Below, in pieces: positions 15,302 to 23,940 of a stretch of 44,043 nt of DNA. Source of the DNA: Fimenecus sp045595185 (lineage in GTDB: Bacteria > Bacillota > Clostridia > Oscillospirales > Acutalibacteraceae); NCBI GenBank assembly GCA_045595185.1, contig JAZNZX010000046.1, positions 1 through 44,043 of the forward strand, given 5' to 3'. The position numbers and the translations under genes were made by a program. Below the pieces are notes generated by a model, which worked only from the letters and a program-made list of their open reading frames with translations, was not told the origin of the DNA and searched no databases. Within the stretch, counting starts at the first letter, position 1; each line of letters begins with the position of its first letter.

Positions 15302-15928
15302 ATGTATAAAACCGTAAAAAGAGTGCTTGATTTTGTAATCGCTCTGGGTGCCTTATTGGTCTTGTGGCCCGTTATGTTAATCGTTGCAATTGTTGTAAAA
15401 GCAACATCACCTGGACCTGCAATTTTTGTTCAGCAAAGAGTGGGTAAAGACGGTAAGGTTTATGATATGTACAAATTCCGTTCAATGTGTGTTGGTGCTG
15501 AACAGCAGGAAGGTGGAGTTTTCTGTACAAAAGGTGACGCAAGAGTAACACCTGTGGGAAAATTTATTCGTGCCACAAGCCTTGATGAATTACCACAGCT
15601 TATCAACATTTTAAAAGGTGAAATGTCCTTAATAGGACCTCGTCCTGTGCTTACATATTATCCGAAATATTGGAACGAATATACAACTGAAGAATTGAAA
15701 AGATTTGATGTTTTACCGGGTGTTACAGGTTGGGCAGCAGTACACGGAAGAAAAACAAATACGGTTGAAGCACGATTTGCCTATGACAACTACTATGTCG
15801 ACAATCTTTCATTTGCACTTGATGTGAAAATTTTCTTTATGACAATCAAATCTGTTTTAACTAACGAAGGCAACGAGGATGACGGTTCAGCCGAAGTTGT
15901 AACAACAGAAAAAACTGATTCTGAATGA
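15302..15928 (+). CDS. Priming sugar-phosphate transferase (monotopic PGT, WcaJ/PglC-like)
   Basis: A 208-residue bacterial sugar transferase that would start the repeat unit by moving a sugar-1-phosphate from a UDP-sugar to undecaprenyl phosphate at the inner face of the membrane. Residues about 8-33 form the re-entrant membrane helix (ending SPGPAIF). The catalytic core shows MYKFRSM (50 region), TSLDELPQL with the Asp95-Glu96 dyad, and GEMSLIGPRPV (106-116). Its short length without the N-terminal four-helix domain matches the PglC/WcaJ C-terminal catalytic type. It is the first gene of the operon and 12 bp before the aldo/keto reductase. UDP-GlcNAc- or UDP-QuiNAc-derived donors are plausible; the actual donor cannot be read from sequence. 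Confidence 0.93.
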   Translation: MYKTVKRVLDFVIALGALLVLWPVMLIVAIVVKATSPGPAIFVQQRVGKDGKVYDMYKFRSMCVGAEQQEGGVFCTKGDARVTPVGKFIRATSLDELPQLINILKGEMSLIGPRPVLTYYPKYWNEYTTEELKRFDVLPGVTGWAAVHGRKTNTVEARFAYDNYYVDNLSFALDVKIFFMTIKSVLTNEGNEDDGSAEVVTTEKTDSE

Positions 15929-15940
15929 AGGTGAAGACCT

Positions 15941-16882
15941 ATGCAAAAAGTACAAATCAAAAAAACTGACCTTAATGTTTCGGCTCTTTGTATGGGCGGA
16001 TGTCCTCTTGGGGGATACGGTTGGGGCGATGTTTCACGACAGGAGCTTATAAATGCAGTCCGTGTTGCAGTTGATAACGGAATAAACTTTTTTGATACTG
16101 CCGATACATATGGACTTGGTGAAAGCGAAAGAACATTGTCAGAGGCTCTCGGTTCGGATTTATATAACGCTGTAATCACAACAAAATTCGGTGTAAGGGT
16201 TGAGAACGGAAAAACCTTTTATGATAACAGTCGTGAATATATTTTCAAGGCTGTTGAAGGTAGTCTTAAAAGACTCAATAGAGATTACATTGACTTATAT
16301 CAGGTACATTACAGAGATAATAAAACACCACTTTCTGATGTGGCAGAAAGTCTTGAAATATTAAAACGACAAGGCAAAATAAGATATTATGGTTTATCAA
16401 ATATTCATACAGAAGATATGGAAGAATTGAAACAATTCAAGGAAAATCCCTTTGTTTCATTTCAGGATGAATATAGTCTTGCGTGTCGTAAGAATGAAAA
16501 GGATATGTTCTGTTTCCGTGACGAGTTTAATATGACTCCATTTACTTGGGGCAGTTTAGGACAAGGAATTTTAAGTGGTAAATACGATAAGAACTGTAAA
16601 TTTGAAGCAAATGACCGTCGTTCAAGAGATATTTATGTTAATTTCCACGGTGAAAAACTTTTAAAGAATTTAGAGATTGTTGAAGTCCTTAAAGAGATAG
16701 CAAATGAAACGGGAAAATCAGTTTCATCCGTTGCAATCCGTTGGATTTTAGACTACTTGAATGATTCTGTTGTAATTGTTGGTGCAAAGTCACCGAAACA
16801 GGTTTTACAGAATGCAGAATCACTTTCATTTAAATTGACTGATGAACAAATTACACGATTAGAAAATATTTCCAAGGAGTAA
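15941..16882 (+). CDS. Aldo/keto reductase
   Basis: A 313-residue NADPH-dependent aldo/keto reductase. The catalytic tetrad is complete: Asp52 and Tyr57 in DTADTYG, Lys82 in TTKFG, and His123 in YQVHY. It continues with KIRYYGLSN and the cofactor region SVAIRWILDY/VGAKSPKQ. The family reduces sugar aldehydes and ketones to alcohols or acts as keto-sugar reductase. GAAGGTGAAG precedes the ATG. Its position between the priming transferase and a split transketolase implies that these three genes make or modify one sugar precursor, perhaps reducing the product of the transketolase. That role is inference from context; the enzyme class is seen. Confidence 0.88.
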   Translation: MQKVQIKKTDLNVSALCMGGCPLGGYGWGDVSRQELINAVRVAVDNGINFFDTADTYGLGESERTLSEALGSDLYNAVITTKFGVRVENGKTFYDNSREYIFKAVEGSLKRLNRDYIDLYQVHYRDNKTPLSDVAESLEILKRQGKIRYYGLSNIHTEDMEELKQFKENPFVSFQDEYSLACRKNEKDMFCFRDEFNMTPFTWGSLGQGILSGKYDKNCKFEANDRRSRDIYVNFHGEKLLKNLEIVEVLKEIANETGKSVSSVAIRWILDYLNDSVVIVGAKSPKQVLQNAESLSFKLTDEQITRLENISKE

Positions 16883-16888
16883 TAACCT

Positions 16889-17749
16889 ATGAAAAGCGAA
16901 CAATTAGCGTGGCTTATTAAGCGTCATGGTATTGAAATGACACATATTTCCCATGGTAGTCATATCGGCTCGATATTGTCTGTGGCAGATATTGTTGCAG
17001 TTCTTTATAATGATGTGGCAAATATTACACCTGAAAATTTAAAAGACGAAAACAGAGACAGAATAGTGCTGAGTAAAGGCCATGCAGGTGCAGCGATTTA
17101 TGCGGCATTGGCTGAAAAAGGCTTCTTCCCTGTGGAAGAATTAAAAACTCATTATGCTGACGGTAGCCGACTTTCAGGTCATGTTTCACATAAGGGTATT
17201 CCGGGTGTTGAAATTTCAACAGGCTCATTGGGACACGGTGCTTGTATGGCTTGCGGTATTGCTCTTAATGCAAAGCTTGAAAATATGCCGTATTATACAT
17301 ACGCAATCGTTGGTGACGGTGAATGTGACGAGGGTTCAATCTGGGAAATGGCTTTGTTTGCAAACCATTTCAAGCTTAATCAGTTTGTTGTAATTGTTGA
17401 CCATAACAAAATGCAGAGCCTTGACTACTGTGAAAACACCTTGGCACTTTCACCGTTTGCAGAAAAATGGAAAGCATTCGGTTGGAATGTTTATGATATT
17501 GACGGTCATAACCACGATGAACTACGCAACGCATTGAATGATGCGAAAAAATCTCAGGACAAGCCAACTGTTATTATTGCGAATACAGTCAAGGGTAATA
17601 GCATTTCCTTTATGGAAAACGATATTCTTTGGCACTATCGTTTCCCACATGAAGGTGAAGAATACGACGGTGCATTAAAGGAATTATACGAAATAATGCC
17701 TGAAGGCGTTGTTGACCCTTACCAAGCAGACAAGGAGGCAACAAAATGA
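16889..17749 (+). CDS. Transketolase-like, N-terminal (thiamine diphosphate) subunit
   Basis: A 286-residue protein equal to the N-terminal half of transketolase. It shows SKGHAGAAIYAAL with His65, STGSLGHGACMACGIA with His116, and the ThDP-metal motif beginning VGDGECDEGS (141-150) and ending at the metal-ligand region DHNK (161-164). The split form is common for transketolases in secondary sugar pathways. AAGGAG precedes the ATG and the stop overlaps the next start (ATGA), so the two subunits are translationally coupled. It would transfer a two-carbon ketol unit between sugars. Its place in a capsule operon rather than a pentose-phosphate operon suggests a dedicated role in an unusual sugar; which one is unknown. 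Confidence 0.9.
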   Translation: MKSEQLAWLIKRHGIEMTHISHGSHIGSILSVADIVAVLYNDVANITPENLKDENRDRIVLSKGHAGAAIYAALAEKGFFPVEELKTHYADGSRLSGHVSHKGIPGVEISTGSLGHGACMACGIALNAKLENMPYYTYAIVGDGECDEGSIWEMALFANHFKLNQFVVIVDHNKMQSLDYCENTLALSPFAEKWKAFGWNVYDIDGHNHDELRNALNDAKKSQDKPTVIIANTVKGNSISFMENDILWHYRFPHEGEEYDGALKELYEIMPEGVVDPYQADKEATK

Positions 17750-18669
17750 GAGATACATTTGTTAAAACCTTACTTGAAATAGCAAAAAAAGATAAAAGAG
17801 TTTATATAGTTACAGGTGACCTTGGTTTTGGTGTTTTAAGACCGTTCTGGGAAGAGCTACCAGACCAGATTATAAACGCAGGTATTGCAGAGCAGAATAT
17901 GACATCTATCGCGGCAGGTCTTGCGTTACAGGGTAAGATTGTATATACATATTCAATCGGTAATTTTCCTACACTTCGTTGCATTGAACAGATTCGTAAC
18001 GACTGTGCATATCACGATGCGAATGTTAAGGTTGTCTGTGTTGGCGGTGGCTTTGTTTACGGTTCACTCGGTATGAGTCATCACGCAACTGAAGATATTG
18101 CTATGATGCGTTCATTACCTAATGTGACGGTTGTAGCCCCGGGTGATTTGGTTGAGGCCGCTTGTGCTACAAAGGCTATTTATGAAACTCCGGGTACTTG
18201 CTATTTAAGACTCGGCAGAGGCGGAGAAAAACAAATCCACGAAAGTATTGACGATTTCCGAATCGGTAAAGCAATCAAAATACAAGACGGTGAAAAAATT
18301 GCAGTATTCTCAACAGGTGCTATTTTTGACGAGGTTGATGAGGCTTGTAAGGCTCTTTCAGAAGAAGGAATTGTACCAACTGTCTATACATTCCCGACAG
18401 TAAAGCCTATTGATAAAGAAGTAATTCTTCAATGTGCATCAGAATATGATGCAATCATCACAGTTGAAGAACATAATCTTAGTGGTGGCTTTGGCTCAGC
18501 AGTTGCCGAAGTTTTGGCAGAAGATACGAGCGTTAAGGCAAAGCTTGTAAGAGTGGCACTTGATGACAGATATTCATGTATCGTTGGCAGTCAGAAGTAT
18601 TTAAGACAGCAGTACTCAATCGACTCAAAAGCAATAATAGAAAAAGTGAAAGAAAATTATACAAAATGA
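17746..18669 (+). CDS. Transketolase-like, C-terminal subunit
   Basis: A 307-residue partner of the preceding gene. The pyrimidine-binding domain contains INAGIAEQNM with the catalytic Glu49, YTYSIGNFPTLRCIEQIRND, and GMSHHATEDIAMMRSLPN, followed by the C-terminal transketolase domain (FSTGAIFDEV, TVEEHNLSGGFGSAVAEV). Together the two make a complete alpha2beta2-type enzyme. It overlaps the upstream subunit by 4 bp and the downstream glycosyltransferase by 4 bp, so all three are read as one coupled block. The missing pentose-phosphate neighbours and this coupling to a glycosyltransferase argue for a role in sugar-precursor synthesis for the polysaccharide. Confidence 0.9.
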   Translation: MRDTFVKTLLEIAKKDKRVYIVTGDLGFGVLRPFWEELPDQIINAGIAEQNMTSIAAGLALQGKIVYTYSIGNFPTLRCIEQIRNDCAYHDANVKVVCVGGGFVYGSLGMSHHATEDIAMMRSLPNVTVVAPGDLVEAACATKAIYETPGTCYLRLGRGGEKQIHESIDDFRIGKAIKIQDGEKIAVFSTGAIFDEVDEACKALSEEGIVPTVYTFPTVKPIDKEVILQCASEYDAIITVEEHNLSGGFGSAVAEVLAEDTSVKAKLVRVALDDRYSCIVGSQKYLRQQYSIDSKAIIEKVKENYTK

Positions 18670-19733
18670 AAAAGATTTTAATTCTGGCAAATGATGTTAC
18701 AACCATTGTTCAGTTCCGTACAGAGCTTGTAAAGGCACTTGTGGATGCAGGAAATGAAGTTCTTGTGAGTATCCCGAAAAGTGAAAGAAATCACGAAATA
18801 ACTGACCTTGGTGCAAGAGTAATTGAAACATCATCATCAAGACACGGAACAAATCCGTTAGAGGACTTTAAACTGTTTTTAAGTTATATAAAACTTTTAA
18901 AAGAGCATAAGCCTGATGTGGTTCTTACATATACGGTAAAACCAAACTCCTATGGTGGTATGGCTTGCAGTCTTCTCAATATTCCATACATTTCAAATGT
19001 AACGGGACTCGGTGTAATTGAGGATGAAGGCTTATTACAGAAAATAATGCTGATGCTCTATAAAATTGGTTGCAGAAAAGCAAAATGCGTATTTTTTCAG
19101 AACAAGTCAAACCTTGAATTTTTTAAGAACAAAAAAATTGTTGGTGAAAATGTAGTTCTTTTACCGGGCTCAGGTGTCAATACTGAAAAATTCTCATATA
19201 TGGAATACCCGCAGAGCGAAAAAACAAATATAGTTTTTGTGGGACGAATTATTAAGGATAAAGGTGTGTTTGAACTATCGGAAGTTGCAAAACAGTACCT
19301 TGATAATAAAAATGTTCAGTTCACAATCGTCGGTGATGTGGAATATGGTTCCGAAAATCCATTTTCAAGCCTTTCTAATGTGAAGTGTGTAGGTTTCCAT
19401 AGGGATGTTCGACCATTTTTACAGGATGCACACGCTGTTATTCTTCCTTCATATCACGAGGGTATGGCGAATGTACTTTTGGAAGGTGCAGCGTCAGGAC
19501 GACCGATTTTAGCATCTTTAATTCCCGGATGTCAGGAAACCTTTGACGAGGGTGAAACAGGCTTCGGATTTACGGTAAAAGATGCCGAAAGCACAAAGTG
19601 TGCAGTTGATAAATTCCTTTCATTGTCACAAAAACAAAAATGTGAAATGGGCAAAAAAGGAAGAATTAAAATGGAAAGTCAGTTTGACAGAAAAATTGTA
19701 ATCCAAAAATATTTTGATTTAATAAATAAGTAA
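18666..19733 (+). CDS. Glycosyltransferase family 4
   Basis: A 355-residue GT-B glycosyltransferase. The true start is the ATG at 18666 overlapping the previous stop; a longer frame beginning at 18576 adds 30 residues that lie inside the transketolase gene. The N-terminal half has TYTVKPNSYGGMAC and ISNVTGLGV, as in capsular galactosyl/N-acetylhexosaminyl transferases. The donor half has FVGRIIKDKGVFEL and PSYHEGMANVLLEGAASGRP, the E-x7-E type motif of GT4. It would add one sugar to the lipid-linked repeat unit on the cytoplasmic face. The TGLG region resembles RfaB/CapM-type enzymes that act early in assembly, which would suit the second sugar; this is inference. Confidence 0.9.
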   Translation: MKKILILANDVTTIVQFRTELVKALVDAGNEVLVSIPKSERNHEITDLGARVIETSSSRHGTNPLEDFKLFLSYIKLLKEHKPDVVLTYTVKPNSYGGMACSLLNIPYISNVTGLGVIEDEGLLQKIMLMLYKIGCRKAKCVFFQNKSNLEFFKNKKIVGENVVLLPGSGVNTEKFSYMEYPQSEKTNIVFVGRIIKDKGVFELSEVAKQYLDNKNVQFTIVGDVEYGSENPFSSLSNVKCVGFHRDVRPFLQDAHAVILPSYHEGMANVLLEGAASGRPILASLIPGCQETFDEGETGFGFTVKDAESTKCAVDKFLSLSQKQKCEMGKKGRIKMESQFDRKIVIQKYFDLINK

Positions 19734-19748
19734 GAAAGCGTGATATAA

Positions 19749-21074
19749 ATGTTTTCAAATCTCTATGAAAAAATAGTAAATGGTGAAGAAAAAATTTCAC
19801 TTGTTGGTCTTGGCTATGTTGGTATGCCAATCGCAGTTGCATTCTCAAAGAAAGTAAAGGTTGTCGGCTTTGACCTTAATACAAAAAAGATTGAGCTTTA
19901 CAAAAACGGAATTGACCCTACAAACGAGGTTGGTGACGATGCTATTAAAGCTTGTACAGTTGAATTTACTGCTGACGAAACAAAGCTTCGCGAAGCAAAA
20001 TTCCATATTGTTGCAGTACCGACACCTGTAAATGATGACCATACACCTGATTTGTCACCTGTTGAGGGTGCGTCAACTATCGTTGGTCGTAATCTTACAA
20101 AAGGCTCAATTGTTGTTTATGAATCAACAGTTTATCCGGGCGTTACAGAAGACATATGTATTCCTATTCTTGAAAAGGAATCAGGTCTTAAATGTGGTGT
20201 TGACTTCAAAATCGGTTATTCACCTGAAAGAATTAATCCCGGTGATAAGGTGCATAGACTCGAAACCATCGTTAAAATCGTTTCAGGTATGGACGAAGAA
20301 TCACTTGACCAGATTGCAAAGGTTTATGAGCTCGTTGTTGAGGCAGGTGTTCACAGAGCAGAAAGCATTAAAGTTGCAGAGGCTGCAAAGGTGATTGAAA
20401 ACAGTCAGCGTGACATAAATATTGCTTTTATGAACGAGCTTTCAATTATTTTCAATAAAATGGGTATTGATACACAGTCAGTTCTCAAGGCAGCAGGGAC
20501 AAAATGGAATTTCCTTAAATTCTTCCCTGGTCTTGTTGGTGGACATTGTATCGGTGTTGACCCGTACTATCTTACATATAAGGCAGAACAGTTAGGCTAT
20601 CATAGTCAGATTATCCTTTCAGGACGAAGAATTAACGACGATATGGGCAAATATGTTGCCGAAAGTATCGTAAAAAATCTTATTAAAGCAGATGTTGCAA
20701 TTAAAACTGCAAAGGTTGCAATTCTTGGTTTCACATTCAAGGAAAATTGTCCTGATACACGAAATACAAAGATTATTGACATCTATAATGAACTCAAAGA
20801 ATATGGCATTACTGCAACAGTTGCTGACCCTTGTGCAGATTCTGATGAAGCAAAGCACCTTTACGGTATGGAATTTGTTGATATGAACACAATTACAGGT
20901 TGTGATGCAGTAATCCTTGCAGTTGCTCACGAACAGTTCAAGACTCTTACACAGGCTGATTTTGATAAGATGTTCAAAGCAGGGGATAACTCAAAGAAAG
21001 TTCTTGCTGATATTAAAGGTCTTCTTGATCGTAAGGAATACGAAACAGCAGGATATAATTACTGGAGATTATAA
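19749..21074 (+). CDS. tviB: UDP-N-acetylhexosamine 6-dehydrogenase (TviB/WbpO-like)
   Basis: A 441-residue nucleotide-sugar dehydrogenase that oxidises C6 of a UDP-HexNAc twice with NAD+, giving a uronic acid. The NAD fold is VGLGYVGMPIAVAFS (19-33), the substrate part contains YSPERINPGD, and the catalytic Cys267 sits in GGHCIGVDPYYL. The C-terminal domain has FKENCPDTRNTKI. SPERINPGD and the close TviC-like partner 2 bp downstream point to the TviB/WbpO branch (UDP-GlcNAc or UDP-GalNAc) rather than the UDP-glucose branch. The pair would supply UDP-GalNAcA, an acidic residue of the polysaccharide. Exact substrate is inferred. Confidence 0.9.
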   Translation: MFSNLYEKIVNGEEKISLVGLGYVGMPIAVAFSKKVKVVGFDLNTKKIELYKNGIDPTNEVGDDAIKACTVEFTADETKLREAKFHIVAVPTPVNDDHTPDLSPVEGASTIVGRNLTKGSIVVYESTVYPGVTEDICIPILEKESGLKCGVDFKIGYSPERINPGDKVHRLETIVKIVSGMDEESLDQIAKVYELVVEAGVHRAESIKVAEAAKVIENSQRDINIAFMNELSIIFNKMGIDTQSVLKAAGTKWNFLKFFPGLVGGHCIGVDPYYLTYKAEQLGYHSQIILSGRRINDDMGKYVAESIVKNLIKADVAIKTAKVAILGFTFKENCPDTRNTKIIDIYNELKEYGITATVADPCADSDEAKHLYGMEFVDMNTITGCDAVILAVAHEQFKTLTQADFDKMFKAGDNSKKVLADIKGLLDRKEYETAGYNYWRL

Positions 21075-21076
21075 TT

Positions 21077-22051
21077 ATGGGCTACAAACATTTAAAATTT
21101 CCTGAAAATTCAGTGTTTCTCGTAACAGGTGCAGCAGGTTTTATCGGCTCAAACCTTTGCGAAGCAATACTTAATATGGGATATAAGGTAAAAGCACTTG
21201 ATGACCTTTCAACAGGAAAACAAGCAAATATTGATATGTTTCTTGACAACCCAAACTATACATTTATAAAAGGGGATATTAAAGACCTTGATACTTGTAT
21301 GAAGGCTTGTGAGGGTGTAGATTATGTGCTTAATCAGGCTGCTTGGGGTAGTGTCCCTCGTTCAATCGAAATGCCTTTGTTTTATTGCAAAAACAACATT
21401 GAAGGCACACTTAATATGATGGAAGCAGCACGACAGAATGGTGTCAAGAAATTCGTTTATGCGTCAAGCTCATCAGTTTATGGTGATGAGCCAAATCTTC
21501 CAAAATATGAGGGCAGAGAAGGTAACCTTCTTTCACCTTATGCACTTACAAAGCGTTGTGACGAGGAATATGGCAAGCTCTACACTAAACTTTACGGACT
21601 TGATACATACGGAATGAGATATTTCAATGTTTTCGGTCGTCGTCAGGACCCTGACGGTGCATATGCTGCTGTTATTCCGAAGTTTTTAAAACAACTTCTT
21701 AACGGTGAAACACCTACAATTAACGGCGACGGTAAACAAAGTCGTGACTTTACATATATCGACAATGTAATCGAGGCAAATCTTAAATCTTGTTTAGCCG
21801 GGAGCGAGGCAGCAGGACAGGCTTACAATATCGCCTACGGTGGCCGAGAATACTTAATTGACATTTATTACGGTCTTACAAAGGCTTTGGGCGTTGATGT
21901 TGAGCCTAACTTTGGCCCTGACCGTAAGGGCGACATCAAGCACAGTAATGCAGACATCTCAAAAGCAAGAAAATTATTAGGCTATGACCCTGATTACAGT
22001 TTTCAGGACGGAATTAAACTTGCAATCGAATGGTACAAGGAGAATTTGTAA
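21077..22051 (+). CDS. tviC: UDP-N-acetylhexosamine(uronate) 4-epimerase (TviC/WbpP-like)
   Basis: A 324-residue extended short-chain dehydrogenase. The NAD motif is TGAAGFIGS (17-25), SSSSVYGDEPN lies near residue 130, and the catalytic Tyr155-x3-Lys159 is in SPYALTKR. The C-terminal half has SRDFTYIDNVIEANL and RKGDIKHSNADI, both typical of the WbpP/TviC epimerases that invert C4 of UDP-GlcNAc or UDP-GlcNAcA. TGGAG lies at the end of tviB just before the ATG. Together with the upstream dehydrogenase it forms the two-step UDP-GlcNAc to UDP-GalNAcA route known from the Vi antigen. The order of the two steps is not visible from sequence. Confidence 0.9.
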   Translation: MGYKHLKFPENSVFLVTGAAGFIGSNLCEAILNMGYKVKALDDLSTGKQANIDMFLDNPNYTFIKGDIKDLDTCMKACEGVDYVLNQAAWGSVPRSIEMPLFYCKNNIEGTLNMMEAARQNGVKKFVYASSSSVYGDEPNLPKYEGREGNLLSPYALTKRCDEEYGKLYTKLYGLDTYGMRYFNVFGRRQDPDGAYAAVIPKFLKQLLNGETPTINGDGKQSRDFTYIDNVIEANLKSCLAGSEAAGQAYNIAYGGREYLIDIYYGLTKALGVDVEPNFGPDRKGDIKHSNADISKARKLLGYDPDYSFQDGIKLAIEWYKENL

Positions 22052-22053
22052 TA

Positions 22054-22935
22054 ATGGATTACAAAAAAATCTTTAAAAACAGAGAATTAAGATTAAAACT
22101 AATCAATTGCCTACGATTTATTCCTGCAAAGCCATATCTTAAATTGGTTTACAGAATTAAAGCAGGGAAAAAACTAAATCTTAAAAATCCTGTTACATTT
22201 TGTGATAAACAGAATTGGTTGAAGCTTAACGAAATTCATCCTGAATATACAAAACTTGTGGATAAAATCGGTGTAAGGGACTATATAAAAGAGATTTTAG
22301 GTGAAGAATATCTGTTCCCGATTTACGGTGCATGGGAACATTTTAATGAAATTGATTTTGACGCGTTACCCGAAAAATTTGTCTTAAAATGCAATCACGA
22401 TTCAGGCAGTGTAAAGGTAATTACAGATAAGTCAAAAATCCAAAAAAACGAGTTGGAAAGGTTTTTCGAAGACCGTTTAAAGCTTAACCCTTATGTTTTC
22501 GGTCGTGAATATCCATACAAGGATGTAAAGCCGTGTATTATGGCTGAAAAATTTATGACACCTGACGGTGAAGAAGATATTCGCGATTATAAGTTCTTCT
22601 GTTTTGACGGTAAGCCTGTAATAATGTTTATTGCAACAGACAGAAGCTCAGATGTTAAGTTTGACTTCTTCGATATGGATTTCAATCACCTTGACATTGT
22701 CAACATTCATGAACAATCAGGTGTTGAAATTGAGAAGCCTCAAATGTTTGACGAAATGAAAGAAATTGCCGCAAAGATTTCACAGGGTATGAAATTCGTA
22801 AGAATTGACCTTTATGAAATCAGCGGAAAAATATATTTTGGTGAGTTCACATTCTTTCACGGTGGTGGCTTCTGGCCGATGCACCCTGAAAAATGGGAAT
22901 ATGAACTCGGTAAGTTGATAGACATATCAAAATGA
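22054..22935 (+). CDS. TupA-like ATP-grasp protein
   Basis: A 293-residue protein of the TupA-like ATP-grasp family found in many polysaccharide loci. Recognisable parts are LKNPVTFCDKQNWLKL, the region ALPEKFVLKCNHDSG, EDIRDYKFFCFDGKP and the closing FGEFTFFHGGGFWPM. ATP-grasp enzymes join a carboxylate to an amine or alcohol through an acyl phosphate. In Bacillus halodurans TupA is linked to teichuronopeptide, where glutamyl and glucuronyl residues alternate. Here the uronic acid made by the two preceding genes could be the carboxylate that is amidated. The start at 22054 has AAGGAG upstream; an in-frame ATG at 22030 lies inside tviC and is rejected. Family firm, role inferred. Confidence 0.8.
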   Translation: MDYKKIFKNRELRLKLINCLRFIPAKPYLKLVYRIKAGKKLNLKNPVTFCDKQNWLKLNEIHPEYTKLVDKIGVRDYIKEILGEEYLFPIYGAWEHFNEIDFDALPEKFVLKCNHDSGSVKVITDKSKIQKNELERFFEDRLKLNPYVFGREYPYKDVKPCIMAEKFMTPDGEEDIRDYKFFCFDGKPVIMFIATDRSSDVKFDFFDMDFNHLDIVNIHEQSGVEIEKPQMFDEMKEIAAKISQGMKFVRIDLYEISGKIYFGEFTFFHGGGFWPMHPEKWEYELGKLIDISK

Positions 22936-22948
22936 AAAGGTGAGTTTT

Positions 22949-23938
22949 GTGAAATTTAGTGTAATCGTTCCTGTTTATAAGGCAGAAAAATATCTGCCAC
23001 AATGTGTTGAAAGCATTTTAAATCAGGAATATGATGATTTTGAACTTATACTTGTTGATGACGGCTCACCTGATAACAGTCCTGCAATATGTGACGAATA
23101 TGCTGAAAAAGATAATCGCGTTAAAGTAATCCACAAACCTAACGGTGGTGCATCAGATGCGAGGAACGAGGGTATAAAATCGGCTGTTGGTGATTATCTT
23201 ATGTTCATTGACAGTGATGATTATTGGGACGATACCTCTGTGTTCGATAAGGTAAGTGATACATTCAAAAGAACAAAGGCTGACCTTGTTCAGTTCGGAC
23301 ACAAGAAATTTTATATAAATGATAATAAAATCATATCACCACAAACGAGAAATATGACAGCATATAACGGCCGTTCGACAAAAGAAATTGTTTCTACACT
23401 TGTAAAAACCAATGTGCTTACAATAGCAGCCTGGTCAATGGCAATTTCAAGGGAATTTATTGTAAATAATGAAATTTATTTTATAAAGGGCAAAAAAACG
23501 GAAGATTTGGAATGGGCTATCCACTTATATGCTCATGAACCCAAATGGTCTTTTATAGATGATGTTTTTTATGTGTACAGAACACAAAGAGAAGATTCTG
23601 TAACTGCAACAATTGATTATAAACATCTGTGTGACTATTGCTTTATCCTTGAAAAAAGTATTGAACACGCTGAAAAATGTGATGAAGCAGTAAAATTTTC
23701 ATTGATGAGCTATCTTATGTATCAGGTGCTTATAGCAAGTGCAGTAGTATATAAAGTTGATTTGTCGAAGGAACAACAAAATGATGTTGTTAAAAGGCTT
23801 AAAGCTATGTGTAAAGGCAATATCAATAAATACACATTAAACAATAAAGTGAAACTTGCAGGTTGCATTTACCGTTTTGGTGGCTACAACCTTATGGCAA
23901 AAGTGTTAGGATTCTATTTGAATAACAGAGGTCGTTAA
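22949..23938 (+). CDS. Glycosyltransferase family 2
   Basis: A 329-residue GT-A transferase. FSVIVPVYKAEKYL opens the nucleotide-binding domain, followed by LVDDGSPDNSPAICDEYA, GGASDARNEGI and the DxD-type metal site IDSDDYW. A C-terminal helical part (about 200-329) follows, with no obvious membrane helix. The GTG at 22949 is preferred because AAGGTGAG sits just before it; an earlier GTG at 22940 lacks a site. It would add one sugar to the repeat unit. Acceptor and donor cannot be told. Confidence 0.88.
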   Translation: MKFSVIVPVYKAEKYLPQCVESILNQEYDDFELILVDDGSPDNSPAICDEYAEKDNRVKVIHKPNGGASDARNEGIKSAVGDYLMFIDSDDYWDDTSVFDKVSDTFKRTKADLVQFGHKKFYINDNKIISPQTRNMTAYNGRSTKEIVSTLVKTNVLTIAAWSMAISREFIVNNEIYFIKGKKTEDLEWAIHLYAHEPKWSFIDDVFYVYRTQREDSVTATIDYKHLCDYCFILEKSIEHAEKCDEAVKFSLMSYLMYQVLIASAVVYKVDLSKEQQNDVVKRLKAMCKGNINKYTLNNKVKLAGCIYRFGGYNLMAKVLGFYLNNRGR

Positions 23939-23940
23939 AT

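Noticed and set aside
18576..18665. Upstream extension of the GT4 gene into the transketolase subunit
   Set aside because: No ribosome site, and the ATGA overlap at 18666 is the normal coupled start.
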